Below, in pieces: positions 37,270 to 46,710 of a stretch of DNA of 64,000 nt. Origin of the DNA: Isotricha intestinalis (taxonomy: Eukaryota > Ciliophora > Litostomatea > Vestibuliferida > Isotrichidae); contig JAJJLU010000364.1 of NCBI GenBank assembly GCA_023807065.1, positions 1-64,000 on the forward strand, given 5' to 3'. Every line of letters starts with the position of its first letter. The stretch's first letter is position 1. The notes under the pieces are model-generated. The model did no database searches. It saw nothing but the letters and a program-made list of their open reading frames with translations, and was not told the DNA's origin. The translations under genes were made by a program, and so were the position numbers.

Positions 37270-38571
37270 ATGTATATTTTCATGATTTTACTTTTATTTA
37301 AAATATCTTATTTAATAATAATAATACCATTTCAAACTCAAGTTCCACAACTTGATATTGAAGATACACATTTTGATTATTTGTTAGAGAATGAAATATA
37401 TTCCACAATAGAAATAGGAAATCCTCCTCAAAAAGTAAATTTATTTTATCATTCCCAAGAATATAATTTTTACTTATCTAAATATAATGCTTCAAACTTT
37501 TATGATATTGATAAATCTTTTTCATATATTTTAATAAAGCAAGTAACATTTATAAACGCTCCTTTTCTTCATGGTTCAATATCATCAGATAATTTCTATT
37601 TTATAAATGAGAAAAATAAAACAAATAAAGTAAAAATTCAATTTATTTATGCTTCAGATTTTAAAGATGAATCATATGATTTTACTCCAAAAACTGGGAT
37701 AATTGGTTTAAAATTTTATGATCTTACAGATCAAAAGCATTCTCATTTTATAAAATCTTTAAAAGAAAGTGAAATAATTGATTCATATGTTTGGAGCATT
37801 AAATATGATGATAATGATGATAAAAGAGGTAATATTATTATTGGAGGAAATCCTCATGAAATTGAACCTAAAATATATAATAAAGAAAATTTAAAATGGA
37901 CTAAAAGTGAAATTAATAGATATTTTATAGATTGGTATATTTTATTCGATCAAATTTATTTTGGAGAAAAATTAACTGATGATAAAAATTTTTTATTTAA
38001 TTTCAATAATAATAATAGTTATAACTCTAATAATTCAGAAATTAGATTATGTCATTTAGTTATTGAAAATGGATTAATTAAAGGAACTAAAGATTATAGA
38101 AATTTATTTGTTCAAACTTTTGGAAATGAATGTAAAGAAACGAATGAACAAGGTTTACTCTTTTATTCTTGTAAATTAACAACAAATATTGAAAAATTAC
38201 CTTCCATTTATTTTATTCATAGAGAATTAAATTATACTTTTTTTTTAGATTATAAAGACTTATTTAAAAAAGAATTAGGACAATATTATTTTTTAGTATA
38301 TTTTTTTGATAGAGGAGAAGATAGTTGGACTTTAGGAAAACCTTTCTTGAAAAAATATCATATGCTTTTTGATCCTGATAAAAGAATGATAGGTTTTTAT
38401 AATGGTTATAATAAAAAAAGTTATTTTGTTGAAATACTTATTGTTATTTTTGTGATTATTATTTTAATGTTAGGAATTTATGGTTATCAACTTTTCAAAA
38501 AAAAATTTAGAAAAAGAAGAGCTAATGAAATTGAAGATTATTATGAATATTCTCCTGCTGTTAATGAATAA
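37270..38571 (+). CDS. Pepsin-fold membrane protein lacking both catalytic aspartates
   Basis: 433 residues. A signal peptide (about 1-20), a pepsin-like body (about 38-378) and a C-terminal transmembrane helix (about 382-405) with a short basic/acidic tail make it a type I membrane protein. The fold markers are good: 'YSTIEIGNPPQKVNLFY' near the N-lobe strand, 'TGIIGLKF' (usually DGILGLG), and 'WTLGKPFLKKYHMLFD' near the end (usually WILGDVFLRxYYxVFD). The active-site triads are lost: the first, normally FDTGSS, reads 'FYHSQEY' with His61 at the Asp position; the second, normally VDTGTS, reads 'IENGLI' with Glu266. It therefore should not cleave by the pepsin mechanism and may be a receptor or regulator. 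The intact frame argues against a pseudogene. Confidence 0.8.
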   Translation: MYIFMILLLFKISYLIIIIPFQTQVPQLDIEDTHFDYLLENEIYSTIEIGNPPQKVNLFYHSQEYNFYLSKYNASNFYDIDKSFSYILIKQVTFINAPFLHGSISSDNFYFINEKNKTNKVKIQFIYASDFKDESYDFTPKTGIIGLKFYDLTDQKHSHFIKSLKESEIIDSYVWSIKYDDNDDKRGNIIIGGNPHEIEPKIYNKENLKWTKSEINRYFIDWYILFDQIYFGEKLTDDKNFLFNFNNNNSYNSNNSEIRLCHLVIENGLIKGTKDYRNLFVQTFGNECKETNEQGLLFYSCKLTTNIEKLPSIYFIHRELNYTFFLDYKDLFKKELGQYYFLVYFFDRGEDSWTLGKPFLKKYHMLFDPDKRMIGFYNGYNKKSYFVEILIVIFVIIILMLGIYGYQLFKKKFRKRRANEIEDYYEYSPAVNE

Positions 38572-38707
38572 AACATTTAAACTATTAAGATATTATTTTA
38601 ATTAAAATATATTATATAAAAATTAATATTTATTTAATAAAAAATAATCAAAAAAAAAAATGTTTGATAAAAAATAAAATTAGTTAATTATACATAAAAT
38701 TATATAT

Positions 38708-40264
38708 TTATTGTTCTTCTTCACTATTTTCATTATGTTCTTTTTCTTCATTTTCATTTTCTTCCCCATTATTTTTTTCTATATTATCATCATTTTCTTC
38801 ATTATTATTTTCTTCATTTTCTTGATCTTCTTTTTTAACAGGAGCTTCAATATATTTCATTCTTAATTCTTCTAATTGTTTAACTAAATTTCTATTTTCT
38901 TCATCTTTTTCTTGTATTCTTAATTTACTATCATTTAAATATTTTATACTATCTTGTAATTTTTTTCTTAAAGCAAAAACTTCATTTTTTTGCTCATTAA
39001 CTTGAACTAATAATAATTTATTTTTTCTTTCGTTTTCTTTTAACTGAGAAACAGAAAATTCATATCTTTTTTCTAAATCTTTATTTTCTTTATCTAAAGA
39101 TTTAGTTTCTAAAGCAAATTTTCTTTTTAAATTATTTTTAGCATTATCTAAAGCATCATATCTTTTTTCAAATTTTTCAATTTCTTTTTCGGGTAAAACA
39201 TTTAATAATATTTTTTTTTCATTTTGATTAAAAAGAGAAATTTTTGGTAATTCTGGAGTAGAAATTCCCATATTTTCATTTCTAATATGATCAACTAATA
39301 ATTTTTGTGCTTTTTGAGCTTTTTCTTTTTTAATTTTATTTATTTCTTCTTCAGTTTTTTTTTTATTTTTATTATTATCTTCTTCATTTATTTCTTCATC
39401 ATTATAATTTTCATTTTCTAATTTTTCTCTATTTTTACTCCAAAATTTATCTAAAGAGTTTTTTATCTTTTCTTCTATTTCTTGTGGAGATTGTCCTTCA
39501 ATTTTTTTTCTCATTAATTCAGAAGTTTCTTTTGAAATTTTTTTTCTTTCTTTTTTATATTTTTCTCTATTTTTTTGTCTAATTTCATCAATTTCACTTT
39601 TTAATTGATTAATTTCATTTTCTATTTTATTTTGTTCAATACCACATTTTTCATGTTCTTTTTTTACTTTTTCTAAATATTTTTGTTCTTTTTCTAAATT
39701 TTCTTTTTTCTCTTGAGCAATTTTAATTTGGTCATTTAAAGAATTTATTTCTACCATATCTAATTTTTCTTCAATTTCTTTTTTTAATTTATCAATATCT
39801 TTTTTTAAATTATTTATTACTTCTGTTGCATTTTTTAATTCTTTTTGTTTTGTTTTTAATAATTGTTCTAATGGAGTTTGTCTCTTTTTTTTTTCATTTT
39901 CAAATATTTCATTTTTTTCTTTAAATTCTATTTTATCTAATTTTTCTTGAACTTCAACTTGAAGAGTTTCTAATTCATTTTGTAATTTCTGATTAGTTTG
40001 TGTCATTTGTTGTATTGTTTTATCTTTTTTTTCTATTTCTTTTTTTTTTTGAGATAATAAATTTTTTCTTTGTTCTTGCTCAAATTTTAACTTTTCTTCA
40101 CTTTCTCTTATTTTTTTTAATAAAATTTCTTGTTTATTCATTTCTTCTTTTTCCTTTTTTTCATTTTCAATATCTTCTTTACTTTTTTCTTTAATAACAG
40201 GAACTTGAGTCATTAAAGCACCATCATGATCATTAATAAGAATTTTTTTAGTATTAGATTTCAT
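38708..40264 (-). CDS. Coiled-coil protein with acidic tail
   Basis: 518 residues from the ATG at 40264; the frame stays open four codons further upstream to a TTG. Nearly the whole of residues 30-480 is heptad-patterned Glu/Lys/Gln/Leu helix, consistent with long coiled coils, with a short non-helical break around 290-340 ('ISTPELPKISLFNQNEKK'). The last 40 residues are almost pure Glu/Asn. There is no motor, zinc or membrane motif. Such proteins serve as filament or basal-body/axoneme scaffolds; the neighbouring STPG gene on the same strand hints at the cilium but does not prove it. Family unknown. Confidence 0.65.
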   Translation of the reverse strand: MKSNTKKILINDHDGALMTQVPVIKEKSKEDIENEKKEKEEMNKQEILLKKIRESEEKLKFEQEQRKNLLSQKKKEIEKKDKTIQQMTQTNQKLQNELETLQVEVQEKLDKIEFKEKNEIFENEKKKRQTPLEQLLKTKQKELKNATEVINNLKKDIDKLKKEIEEKLDMVEINSLNDQIKIAQEKKENLEKEQKYLEKVKKEHEKCGIEQNKIENEINQLKSEIDEIRQKNREKYKKERKKISKETSELMRKKIEGQSPQEIEEKIKNSLDKFWSKNREKLENENYNDEEINEEDNNKNKKKTEEEINKIKKEKAQKAQKLLVDHIRNENMGISTPELPKISLFNQNEKKILLNVLPEKEIEKFEKRYDALDNAKNNLKRKFALETKSLDKENKDLEKRYEFSVSQLKENERKNKLLLVQVNEQKNEVFALRKKLQDSIKYLNDSKLRIQEKDEENRNLVKQLEELRMKYIEAPVKKEDQENEENNNEENDDNIEKNNGEENENEEKEHNENSEEEQ

Positions 40265-40407
40265 TTTATAATTCAATTTATTTTATAAATTTATATGATA
40301 ATAAAATAAATAACTGAATTTTTTAAAATTCGTTTTTTTTTTAAAATTATTTCAAAATAAAAAAAATAAATTTCAAAAGTAAAAAAAATTTAATAAAAAA
40401 ATTAGAA

Positions 40408-41742
40408 TTATATATATCTAAAATAAGGATCAAATTTTCCTTGTTCTCTAGTATAATCATTAACATCAATGATAGAACAAGGAATATGATAATAACCAGG
40501 ACCAGGAACACCATTATCAATTAATTCACCTTTTTTTTCTTTACCAAAAGTAAATTTATTTTTATTGTCTTTATCCTTTAAAGTATATTGTCCAGGACCA
40601 GGATAATTTTCTTTTAAAACTTTATTAAAATTATCATCTCTACTTCCAGTACCAATTTTCCAAGAAGGATATTTCATTAAATTATTATTATTATTATTAT
40701 TATATTGTCCTGGTCCAGGATAATTATCATTATTATTATCTTTTCCTTTACCAAATATAGTAATTTTTTTTAATTCTATTCCTTTTGAAATATTATAATT
40801 TCCAACTCCAGGAATATTTTTATCATTTGGATTTAAATCTATTCTTTTCCCAGTTCCAATTTTCCAACTTGGATTTTTTTTCTTATTTAAATTGAAATTA
40901 TTATTATATTGATTTGGAGCAGGAGTTTCTTTTTGAGAGTATATTTCATTTCTTTTTGAAGTTCCAATTTTAAAAGAAGGTGATTTATGTAAAATATAAT
41001 CAGTAGAATTTTGAATATTATATAATCCAGGAGCTGGAAAATCTTCTTTTTTTCCTTCAATTTGATTATAATTTAATTTCTGAGCAATAGTTATTTTTGG
41101 AGAAGAACGAAAATTATTTTCACTAATATTATATTGACCTGGACCAGGAAATTTTTCATCATATATCTCTCCTTTTTTTTCCTTTCCAAAAGTATAAATT
41201 GGTTTCTTATAAAAATTAGTATTTTTTAAATCATAATTTCCAGGTCCAGGAGTCATTAAATAAGTATTATTTAAATTTAATCTTTTTTGACTACCAAATT
41301 TAAAAGAAGGAGATTTTCTTAAAACTTTATTTCTATCAACATTATAATTACCAGGACCAGGAGTTTTTTCAGTTTGAAACATATTATTATTTAATTTAGA
41401 AGCCATAGTATAATAAGCACTTGAACTTTTTTTTAAAGTTTTATATTGTCCTGGTCCAGGAGTATTAAATTTATTTATATTTAAAAAATTGGGTTTAGTA
41501 GAAATAGTATATTTAGGTCCTGAAGGAAAATTATTTGGAAGAGAATATTGTCCTACTCCTGGATTTTGATTTGTTTTAAAAGTTTCTCTTTGTGATGTTC
41601 CTATTTTCCATTCTGGATTCTTTTTTCCTTTATATTTTGATTCATATTGTCCTGGACCAGGACTTTGTGAATGACTTTGTTTTGAAGATTCTAATTTTGT
41701 GGCATGACCAAAACCAAATGCTGGAGAATGGGAAAATAACAT
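40408..41742 (-). CDS. Sperm-tail PG-rich (STPG/SHIPPO) repeat protein
   Basis: 444 residues built of about twelve STPG repeats spaced every 30-40 residues. Each has a core such as 'PGPGQY', 'PGVGQY' or 'PGPGNY' followed by a short basic strand and a 'W-K-I-G-T' or 'F-G-K-E-K-K-G' segment. Two repeats are degenerate ('PAPGLY', 'PAPNQY'). This repeat is found in outer-dense-fibre protein 3/CIMAP and STPG proteins, some of which lie on or inside axonemal microtubules. There is no other domain. It begins directly at an ATG preceded by a T-rich (coding strand A-rich) leader. Length and repeat number vary within the family, so I give no gene symbol. Confidence 0.88.
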   Translation of the reverse strand: MLFSHSPAFGFGHATKLESSKQSHSQSPGPGQYESKYKGKKNPEWKIGTSQRETFKTNQNPGVGQYSLPNNFPSGPKYTISTKPNFLNINKFNTPGPGQYKTLKKSSSAYYTMASKLNNNMFQTEKTPGPGNYNVDRNKVLRKSPSFKFGSQKRLNLNNTYLMTPGPGNYDLKNTNFYKKPIYTFGKEKKGEIYDEKFPGPGQYNISENNFRSSPKITIAQKLNYNQIEGKKEDFPAPGLYNIQNSTDYILHKSPSFKIGTSKRNEIYSQKETPAPNQYNNNFNLNKKKNPSWKIGTGKRIDLNPNDKNIPGVGNYNISKGIELKKITIFGKGKDNNNDNYPGPGQYNNNNNNNLMKYPSWKIGTGSRDDNFNKVLKENYPGPGQYTLKDKDNKNKFTFGKEKKGELIDNGVPGPGYYHIPCSIIDVNDYTREQGKFDPYFRYI

Positions 41743-41865
41743 TTTTTTTTTTTTAATTTTTTTTATGAATTTATTATATTTTTATTTTATTGTTTTAAAT
41801 TTTTTTTTAAATTTTATTTATAAATTTTAAAAAATTATGTAGAAAAAAATTTTTTTGTTTTGTTT

Positions 41866-43158
41866 TTAAGTGTTTGTTTCAAAAGATTTGTCTATTGTTT
41901 TTTCTATGGTTTGACTATTGGGAAAACCTTTTATTATTGTATTGAATATTATTTTTTTATTTTGGGGTTTTGAATCATTTGAATTTATTATTTCCATTTT
42001 TAATTTATTGATTAAAGGAACATTTTTTTCTATTCTTAAAGGAACTTTAATTGTTTTTTTATTTAAATTAATAAAAATTGGATTTTTATTTCTTGAAGTA
42101 TAAGGTAAAACAGATTTAGTTAAATTTTGAGTAATTGAATCATTTAAAGAAACATCATTGTTACTATTATTATAATTATTTATTGATTTATATGATGTAT
42201 TATTAACACTCGATGAAATAGGAGGAAGAAAAAATCTTTTTGGTTTTTTTATTTTTATTTTACACAATATACTATTTTTTTCATATATTCTACTTATACT
42301 TGTTGATTTTAGACTTGTATCTAAATTTATTATACTTTTATTTCTTTTTGTAGATTCTCTTGAATTATCTTTTTCTATTGAAGAAGAATAATTTTTATTA
42401 ATTTTATTTGATATTTTTTTAACAGGAAATATTAATCCTTTTTTGTGATTAAAAAAATGAATTTCTTCTTCTTCTCCTTTTTTATCCTTTTCAACTGAAT
42501 TTTCTTTTGGTAAAGTATTATCGCTTTCATTTTCTTTTTTTGTTCCATTCCTTTTCAAATCATTAAATAAATCATTATTATATTCCTTATAATTTCTATT
42601 ATTTTTAACATTTTTATATATAATTTTTAAATCATCTGGTGAAATAGATGAAGTCTTTTTTCTTATAAGACTATTGTTTGCTTGATCAACTAAAAATTCG
42701 TTTTGTTTTCTTAGAATTTCTTTTTCTATTTTAGTGTAATAAGAATTGTATGTATTTACTAATCTTTCAATTACATATTGGATTTTATTCATTGCAGATT
42801 CTTTTAAAGCATTCTTTAATATATGTATTTCTTTACAAGCTTCGAAATAATTTTTAAATGGAAAAACAAATAATTTTACATCTTTAGATACAATAGTTGC
42901 AGTAAATATTGAAGGAAATTTATAATATAATTCATAATCTCCAAATAGATCTTTTTCAGATGTATATATTAAATATTTTCTTTTTTTATCAAATGCTTTT
43001 TTAACCAATTCATTTGAATATATTGTGTTTTTTTTGAGTTGAATCTCTATTTTAATATCTTTTTTTATCAATTTATATAATTTATAAATAAGTTCTTTTA
43101 ATTCAAGGATTGAAGAATTATTAATTGAAATTTCTAAAATCCCTTCTTTTATTATATA
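41866..43158 (-). CDS. Two-cNBD protein, C-terminal part (continues frameshifted gene)
   Basis: 430 residues with no ATG near the start of the frame (the first start-like codon is TTG), so it is not an independent gene. It opens with 'YIIKEGILEISI', the strand that should follow 'ENDIF' in the upstream frame, and completes a cNBD with 'LFGDYELYYKFPSIFTATIV' and 'DVKLFVFPFKNYFEACKEI'. A helix then leads into a long Asn/Lys/Ser-rich disordered tail with several short Pro motifs. The upstream half is at 43152-44405. The break is a single base in a homopolymer, so a sequencing or assembly indel is the simplest explanation; ribosomal slippage or a true mutation are alternatives. Paired-cNBD proteins of this kind are common in ciliates and flagellates. 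Confidence 0.75.
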   Translation of the reverse strand, partial: YIIKEGILEISINNSSILELKELIYKLYKLIKKDIKIEIQLKKNTIYSNELVKKAFDKKRKYLIYTSEKDLFGDYELYYKFPSIFTATIVSKDVKLFVFPFKNYFEACKEIHILKNALKESAMNKIQYVIERLVNTYNSYYTKIEKEILRKQNEFLVDQANNSLIRKKTSSISPDDLKIIYKNVKNNRNYKEYNNDLFNDLKRNGTKKENESDNTLPKENSVEKDKKGEEEEIHFFNHKKGLIFPVKKISNKINKNYSSSIEKDNSRESTKRNKSIINLDTSLKSTSISRIYEKNSILCKIKIKKPKRFFLPPISSSVNNTSYKSINNYNNSNNDVSLNDSITQNLTKSVLPYTSRNKNPIFINLNKKTIKVPLRIEKNVPLINKLKMEIINSNDSKPQNKKIIFNTIIKGFPNSQTIEKTIDKSFETNT

Positions 43159-44405
43159 AAAATTTGAAATATATCATTTTCTTTAAATAACTCTTCTCCT
43201 AAACGATAACTTTGAATTTTAAACTGTGTATAAATGCTCGATTCAAAATGACTTTTATTCATTGCTCTAAAGAAATATGCTTTATGAAAGTATTCTAATT
43301 CTTTTAATCTAACATTTTTTAAATTTTCATTTATCAAAGAAGCATAAACTTTTTTATTGATTGCTAATAATAAAATTTTATCACTTTCACATTTAGCAGT
43401 TTCATTTCTAAAAGGTTTAGTATCAATAATTTCAAAATTTCCAAAGTAACCATTTTCGTATAAATAATTAATTCTAATATATTTTAATTTTTTTATACTA
43501 TTTTCAAAAGGAGTTAAATTATTCATATAATAATTTTCTTTTTCTTTCATCAAAGAAGAAATGTAACTTTTAAAATCACTAAAATTCATTTCTCCATTTA
43601 AAAGTTTATCATAATTATATGTATTATAAGAATAATTAAATTTACTATATAATTCCATTAATCTTTCACCTTCGTTATCATGACAATCTTTGAATAAATA
43701 AATTAAAAAAATAATATCCAGAAAAATATCAATATCAGAGAAATTTTTAATATGATAAATTTTTTTATTCTCTTCAACCATATTTTTTAATAAATAATCA
43801 TCAACAAATTCTTTTTCTTTATCATTATCATCTTCAAAAACACGATTTTTATTAATATCAAATATTTTTTTTTGTCTATATAAATATAATATATAATCTT
43901 CAAATGTCATTTTCTCTTCTGAAACTTCAATTTTATAAAGACCTACATTTCCTCTTAAAATTATATAAATCATTTCTGCCTTTTCTTCTATTGTATAAAT
44001 AATGTCATTTTTAACATAAATTTGAAATGAAATAAATTGAGATATTAATTCTACTAATTGTCTAGGTGTATAATTTGTATATAAAAAATCTGATTTTAAT
44101 TTATCTATTATTCCAGTATATACAAAAAATGTATAAATTTCAGAATTTTCATCTTTATTTCTTCTATGATAATCTTTATCTATTATTTTTAAAATTTTTT
44201 TAATTAATTCATCTTTAAAATATTTGTATTTTGGAAATTCTTTCATTGATATTAATTCATTTTCAGAATTTAATTTTATTGGAGTAGATGTATTTTTTCG
44301 AATAAATTTTGCAAAAATTTTTTTTTGAGTTGAGTTTATTGTTTTGTTCGGAAATAATGGAATTGTATCTGAAGTTCTTGATTTTGTAATTTTATTGTTT
44401 TTCAT
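43152..44405 (-). CDS. Two-cNBD protein, N-terminal part (gene broken by frameshift)
   Basis: This frame gives 417 residues from an ATG. A cyclic-nucleotide-binding-type beta-roll is split around residues 135-160 ('FQIYVKNDIIYTIEEKAEMI' then 'YIILRGNVGLYK') and 320-365 ('NGYFGNFEII' and 'RNETAKCESDKILLLAINKK'), with a 130-residue insertion between. A second cNBD begins at 'HFESSIYTQFKIQSYRLGEE' and 'LFKENDIF', and then the frame ends within a strand. The missing strands lie immediately downstream in the next frame (41866-43158). One extra T in the T5 run (plus strand A5 at 43158-43162) fuses the two into an 846-residue protein with two cNBD folds. The conserved cyclic-phosphate Arg motif is not obvious, so ligand binding is uncertain. 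Confidence 0.75.
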   Translation of the reverse strand: MKNNKITKSRTSDTIPLFPNKTINSTQKKIFAKFIRKNTSTPIKLNSENELISMKEFPKYKYFKDELIKKILKIIDKDYHRRNKDENSEIYTFFVYTGIIDKLKSDFLYTNYTPRQLVELISQFISFQIYVKNDIIYTIEEKAEMIYIILRGNVGLYKIEVSEEKMTFEDYILYLYRQKKIFDINKNRVFEDDNDKEKEFVDDYLLKNMVEENKKIYHIKNFSDIDIFLDIIFLIYLFKDCHDNEGERLMELYSKFNYSYNTYNYDKLLNGEMNFSDFKSYISSLMKEKENYYMNNLTPFENSIKKLKYIRINYLYENGYFGNFEIIDTKPFRNETAKCESDKILLLAINKKVYASLINENLKNVRLKELEYFHKAYFFRAMNKSHFESSIYTQFKIQSYRLGEELFKENDIFQIFI

Positions 44406-45046
44406 TTTTTTGTAAAATTATTAATGAATATATACAATTTTAGTATTTTTTTGATTAATTGAGTTATTTATAAAATGTAAAACCTATATTATAAATGGGA
44501 TATTAATAAAGTCTTAAAAACTAATAATATTATTTAAATTATTTATCCTCTTCCTGAAAATGAATGATAAATTTTTTTGATTGGCAAAAAGAAAAAATAA
44601 GAATTTAAGAAATAACGACATTAAAATAAATTAAAAAAACATATATATATATTTAAGTCTATAATTGAGAAATTTAATTTTAATAGATTAAATCCTAATT
44701 GATATTTTGAGATAATAAAAAATGAATAAAAAGAAGAAAAAATGATTTAAAATTGACTGAAGCTATTTAAAATTAAAATTAAAGAAGAATTTTTTATAAT
44801 AATATAAAATTAATGGAATTAACAGAAATATTTTACAAAAAAAAATAAAATATTTTTTCTTGAAGGAAATTATAATATTGTTATTATCAAATATTTCAAA
44901 ATATCCTTATATAAAAAATAATTTTTTTCAAAAAATATAACTTCTAAATAAAAATAAATATAATCCCTTTCTAAAAATTAGTTGAAAAAAGAACATCAAA
45001 AAAGAAAAAAAGAAACAAAAAAAATAAATATTTTAAATTAATAAAA
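44406..45046. other. Divergent promoter spacer
   Basis: 641 bp between the divergent cNBD and kinase genes, with A-rich plus-strand tracts near the kinase start (44941-45046). Frames here meet stops of all three types; no convincing gene remnant or RNA was seen. Confidence 0.35.
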
Positions 45047-46594
45047 ATGCAAAATAAATATGAGGTATTAGGAGTAGTAGGAGAAGGAGCATATGGTATA
45101 GTATATAAATGTAGAAATAAAGAAACGGGAGAATTTGTAGCAATAAAACAATTTAAATACTTAGAAAATGAATTAGAAATAAAAACAATGAAAAGGGAAT
45201 TAAGAATGTTACAAATACTACGTCATGAAAATATAGTTGAATTTAGAGAAGCATTTAAAAGAAAAGGAACATTATTTTTAGTGTTTGAATATATGGAAAA
45301 AAATGTATTAGAATTATTAGAAGAAACTCCAAAAGGTTTAGATCCTAAAACAATAAAGAAAATAATATATCAATTATGTAAAGCAATAAAATATTTACAT
45401 TCTCAAGATGTAATTCATAGAGATATAAAGCCTGAAAATTTATTAATTGATCGTAAATTAAATTTAAAATTATGTGATTTCGGTTTAGCAAGAAAAGCAT
45501 ATAAAGGTCAAAAAGATTTAACTGATTATGTGGCAACAAGATGGTATAGAGCACCTGAATTATTGATAAGTAATGGTAATTATGATGGTGCCATTGATTA
45601 TTGGGCTATTGGGTGTTTAATGGGAGAATTAAGTGATGGAGAACCTTTATTTCCTGGTGATGATGAAATTGATCAAATTTATCAAATTGAAAAAATCTTA
45701 GGAAATTTCAGTAAGGAACAAATGAATATTTTTTATAATAATCCTAATTTTAAAGGAAAAGATTTCCCTAATGTTGATAAAGTCATTTCCTTAGAAAAAA
45801 GATATTTAGGAGTTATTAATAAAGTGGGATTAAGTTTTATGAAAGGATTATTAGAATTGGAACCTGAGAAAAGAATTGGAGATAAAGATGTTTTTAATCA
45901 TCCTTATTTTAATGATATGAGGAGAGTTTCAATTGATGACGGAAAGAAAAAAAATATTATTAAAATTCCTAGTAATCATAATTTTTCTCCTAAAGATGAA
46001 GGGAATTCTAAAATAAGCCATATCAATAATAAAGTAAAAGATGAAGGAAATTCTAAAATATTCAATTCTATTAATCAAAATATTAATAATAAAGAAAAAG
46101 ATGAAGGGAATTCTAAAATAAACAATAATATGAATAATAAAGTAAAATTAAAATTGAAAACTAATAATGCCAATAGTGATAATAAAGAAAATTTAAATCA
46201 TAATAATCAAGATACAAATCTTAAGAAATTTAATCTTAAAATTGTTGATAAAAAAAACATGAAAACTGAAAGAGAAGAAGAAGAAAACAATAAGAAATTA
46301 GATTTAAAAATTAAATTTAATTATTCTATGACTGATACAAGAGAAAAAAATAACATTTCTCCTCAAAAAGGAAAAAAACAAGATATATTTAATGATCATA
46401 TTAAAATGAATGCCACACAAAGTAATAATTCAATTTTTAAAAAAATATTAAATAGAAAAGATGATATATATAATTATGATATAAATACTAATTTTAACAA
46501 TAGAAATAATAATATTCCAATTGCACAAAAAAATAAAAAAAGTAATGATAATCCTAAAAAGAAAAAAAAAGGAAAAATCCGTATTAAAAAATAA
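45047..46594 (+). CDS. CDKL-family protein kinase
   Basis: 515 residues. The kinase domain (about 5-290) is complete: Gly-rich loop '[10 protein letters not shown]', catalytic Lys34 in 'VAIKQF', '[10 protein letters not shown]' with Asp126, 'CDFGLARK' with Asp144, and the activation lip '[16 protein letters not shown]'. The T-D-Y motif at 159-161 is the CDKL hallmark (human CDKL proteins have T-[ED]-Y), and '[20 protein letters not shown]' fits CDKL1-5. These kinases set cilium length and phosphorylate microtubule-associated proteins; CDKL5 and Chlamydomonas LF5 are the best known examples. The C-terminal 225 residues are low-complexity Asn/Lys-rich with three copies of 'KDEGNSKI' (residues 316, 331, 351). 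The helix for cyclin contact is not of classical CDK type. Confidence 0.92.
   Translation: MQNKYEVLGVVGEGAYGIVYKCRNKETGEFVAIKQFKYLENELEIKTMKRELRMLQILRHENIVEFREAFKRKGTLFLVFEYMEKNVLELLEETPKGLDPKTIKKIIYQLCKAIKYLHSQDVIHRDIKPENLLIDRKLNLKLCDFGLARKAYKGQKDLTDYVATRWYRAPELLISNGNYDGAIDYWAIGCLMGELSDGEPLFPGDDEIDQIYQIEKILGNFSKEQMNIFYNNPNFKGKDFPNVDKVISLEKRYLGVINKVGLSFMKGLLELEPEKRIGDKDVFNHPYFNDMRRVSIDDGKKKNIIKIPSNHNFSPKDEGNSKISHINNKVKDEGNSKIFNSINQNINNKEKDEGNSKINNNMNNKVKLKLKTNNANSDNKENLNHNNQDTNLKKFNLKIVDKKNMKTEREEEENNKKLDLKIKFNYSMTDTREKNNISPQKGKKQDIFNDHIKMNATQSNNSIFKKILNRKDDIYNYDINTNFNNRNNNIPIAQKNKKSNDNPKKKKKGKIRIKK
45992..46120 (+). repeat. Three copies of a 24-bp repeat in the kinase tail
   Basis: Near-identical 24-bp units lie at 45992-46015, 46037-46060 and 46097-46120, each encoding KDEGNSKI and separated by 21 and 36 bp of Asn-rich sequence. 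One unit differs by a single synonymous base. This suggests a recent in-frame duplication inside the disordered tail. Confidence 0.85.
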
Positions 46595-46710
46595 TCAATT
46601 ATAAATTTTCTAAATTTTTTAAATAGAAATTATGTTTTGATTGAATCATTAATTAATGTAAATTAAATATTATTAAATATATATTAGAAAAAATATAAAT
46701 AAATTTGAAT

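Noticed and set aside
43069..43071. TTG as start of a separate 401-residue gene
   Set aside because: The frame is open upstream to the frameshift point and completes the cNBD of the preceding frame, so it is the second half of one gene.
44406..45046. Protein-like reading frame if all stops were read as Gln or Trp
   Set aside because: With every stop converted any AT-rich DNA reads through; TGA occurs several times, so there is no depletion to support a remnant.
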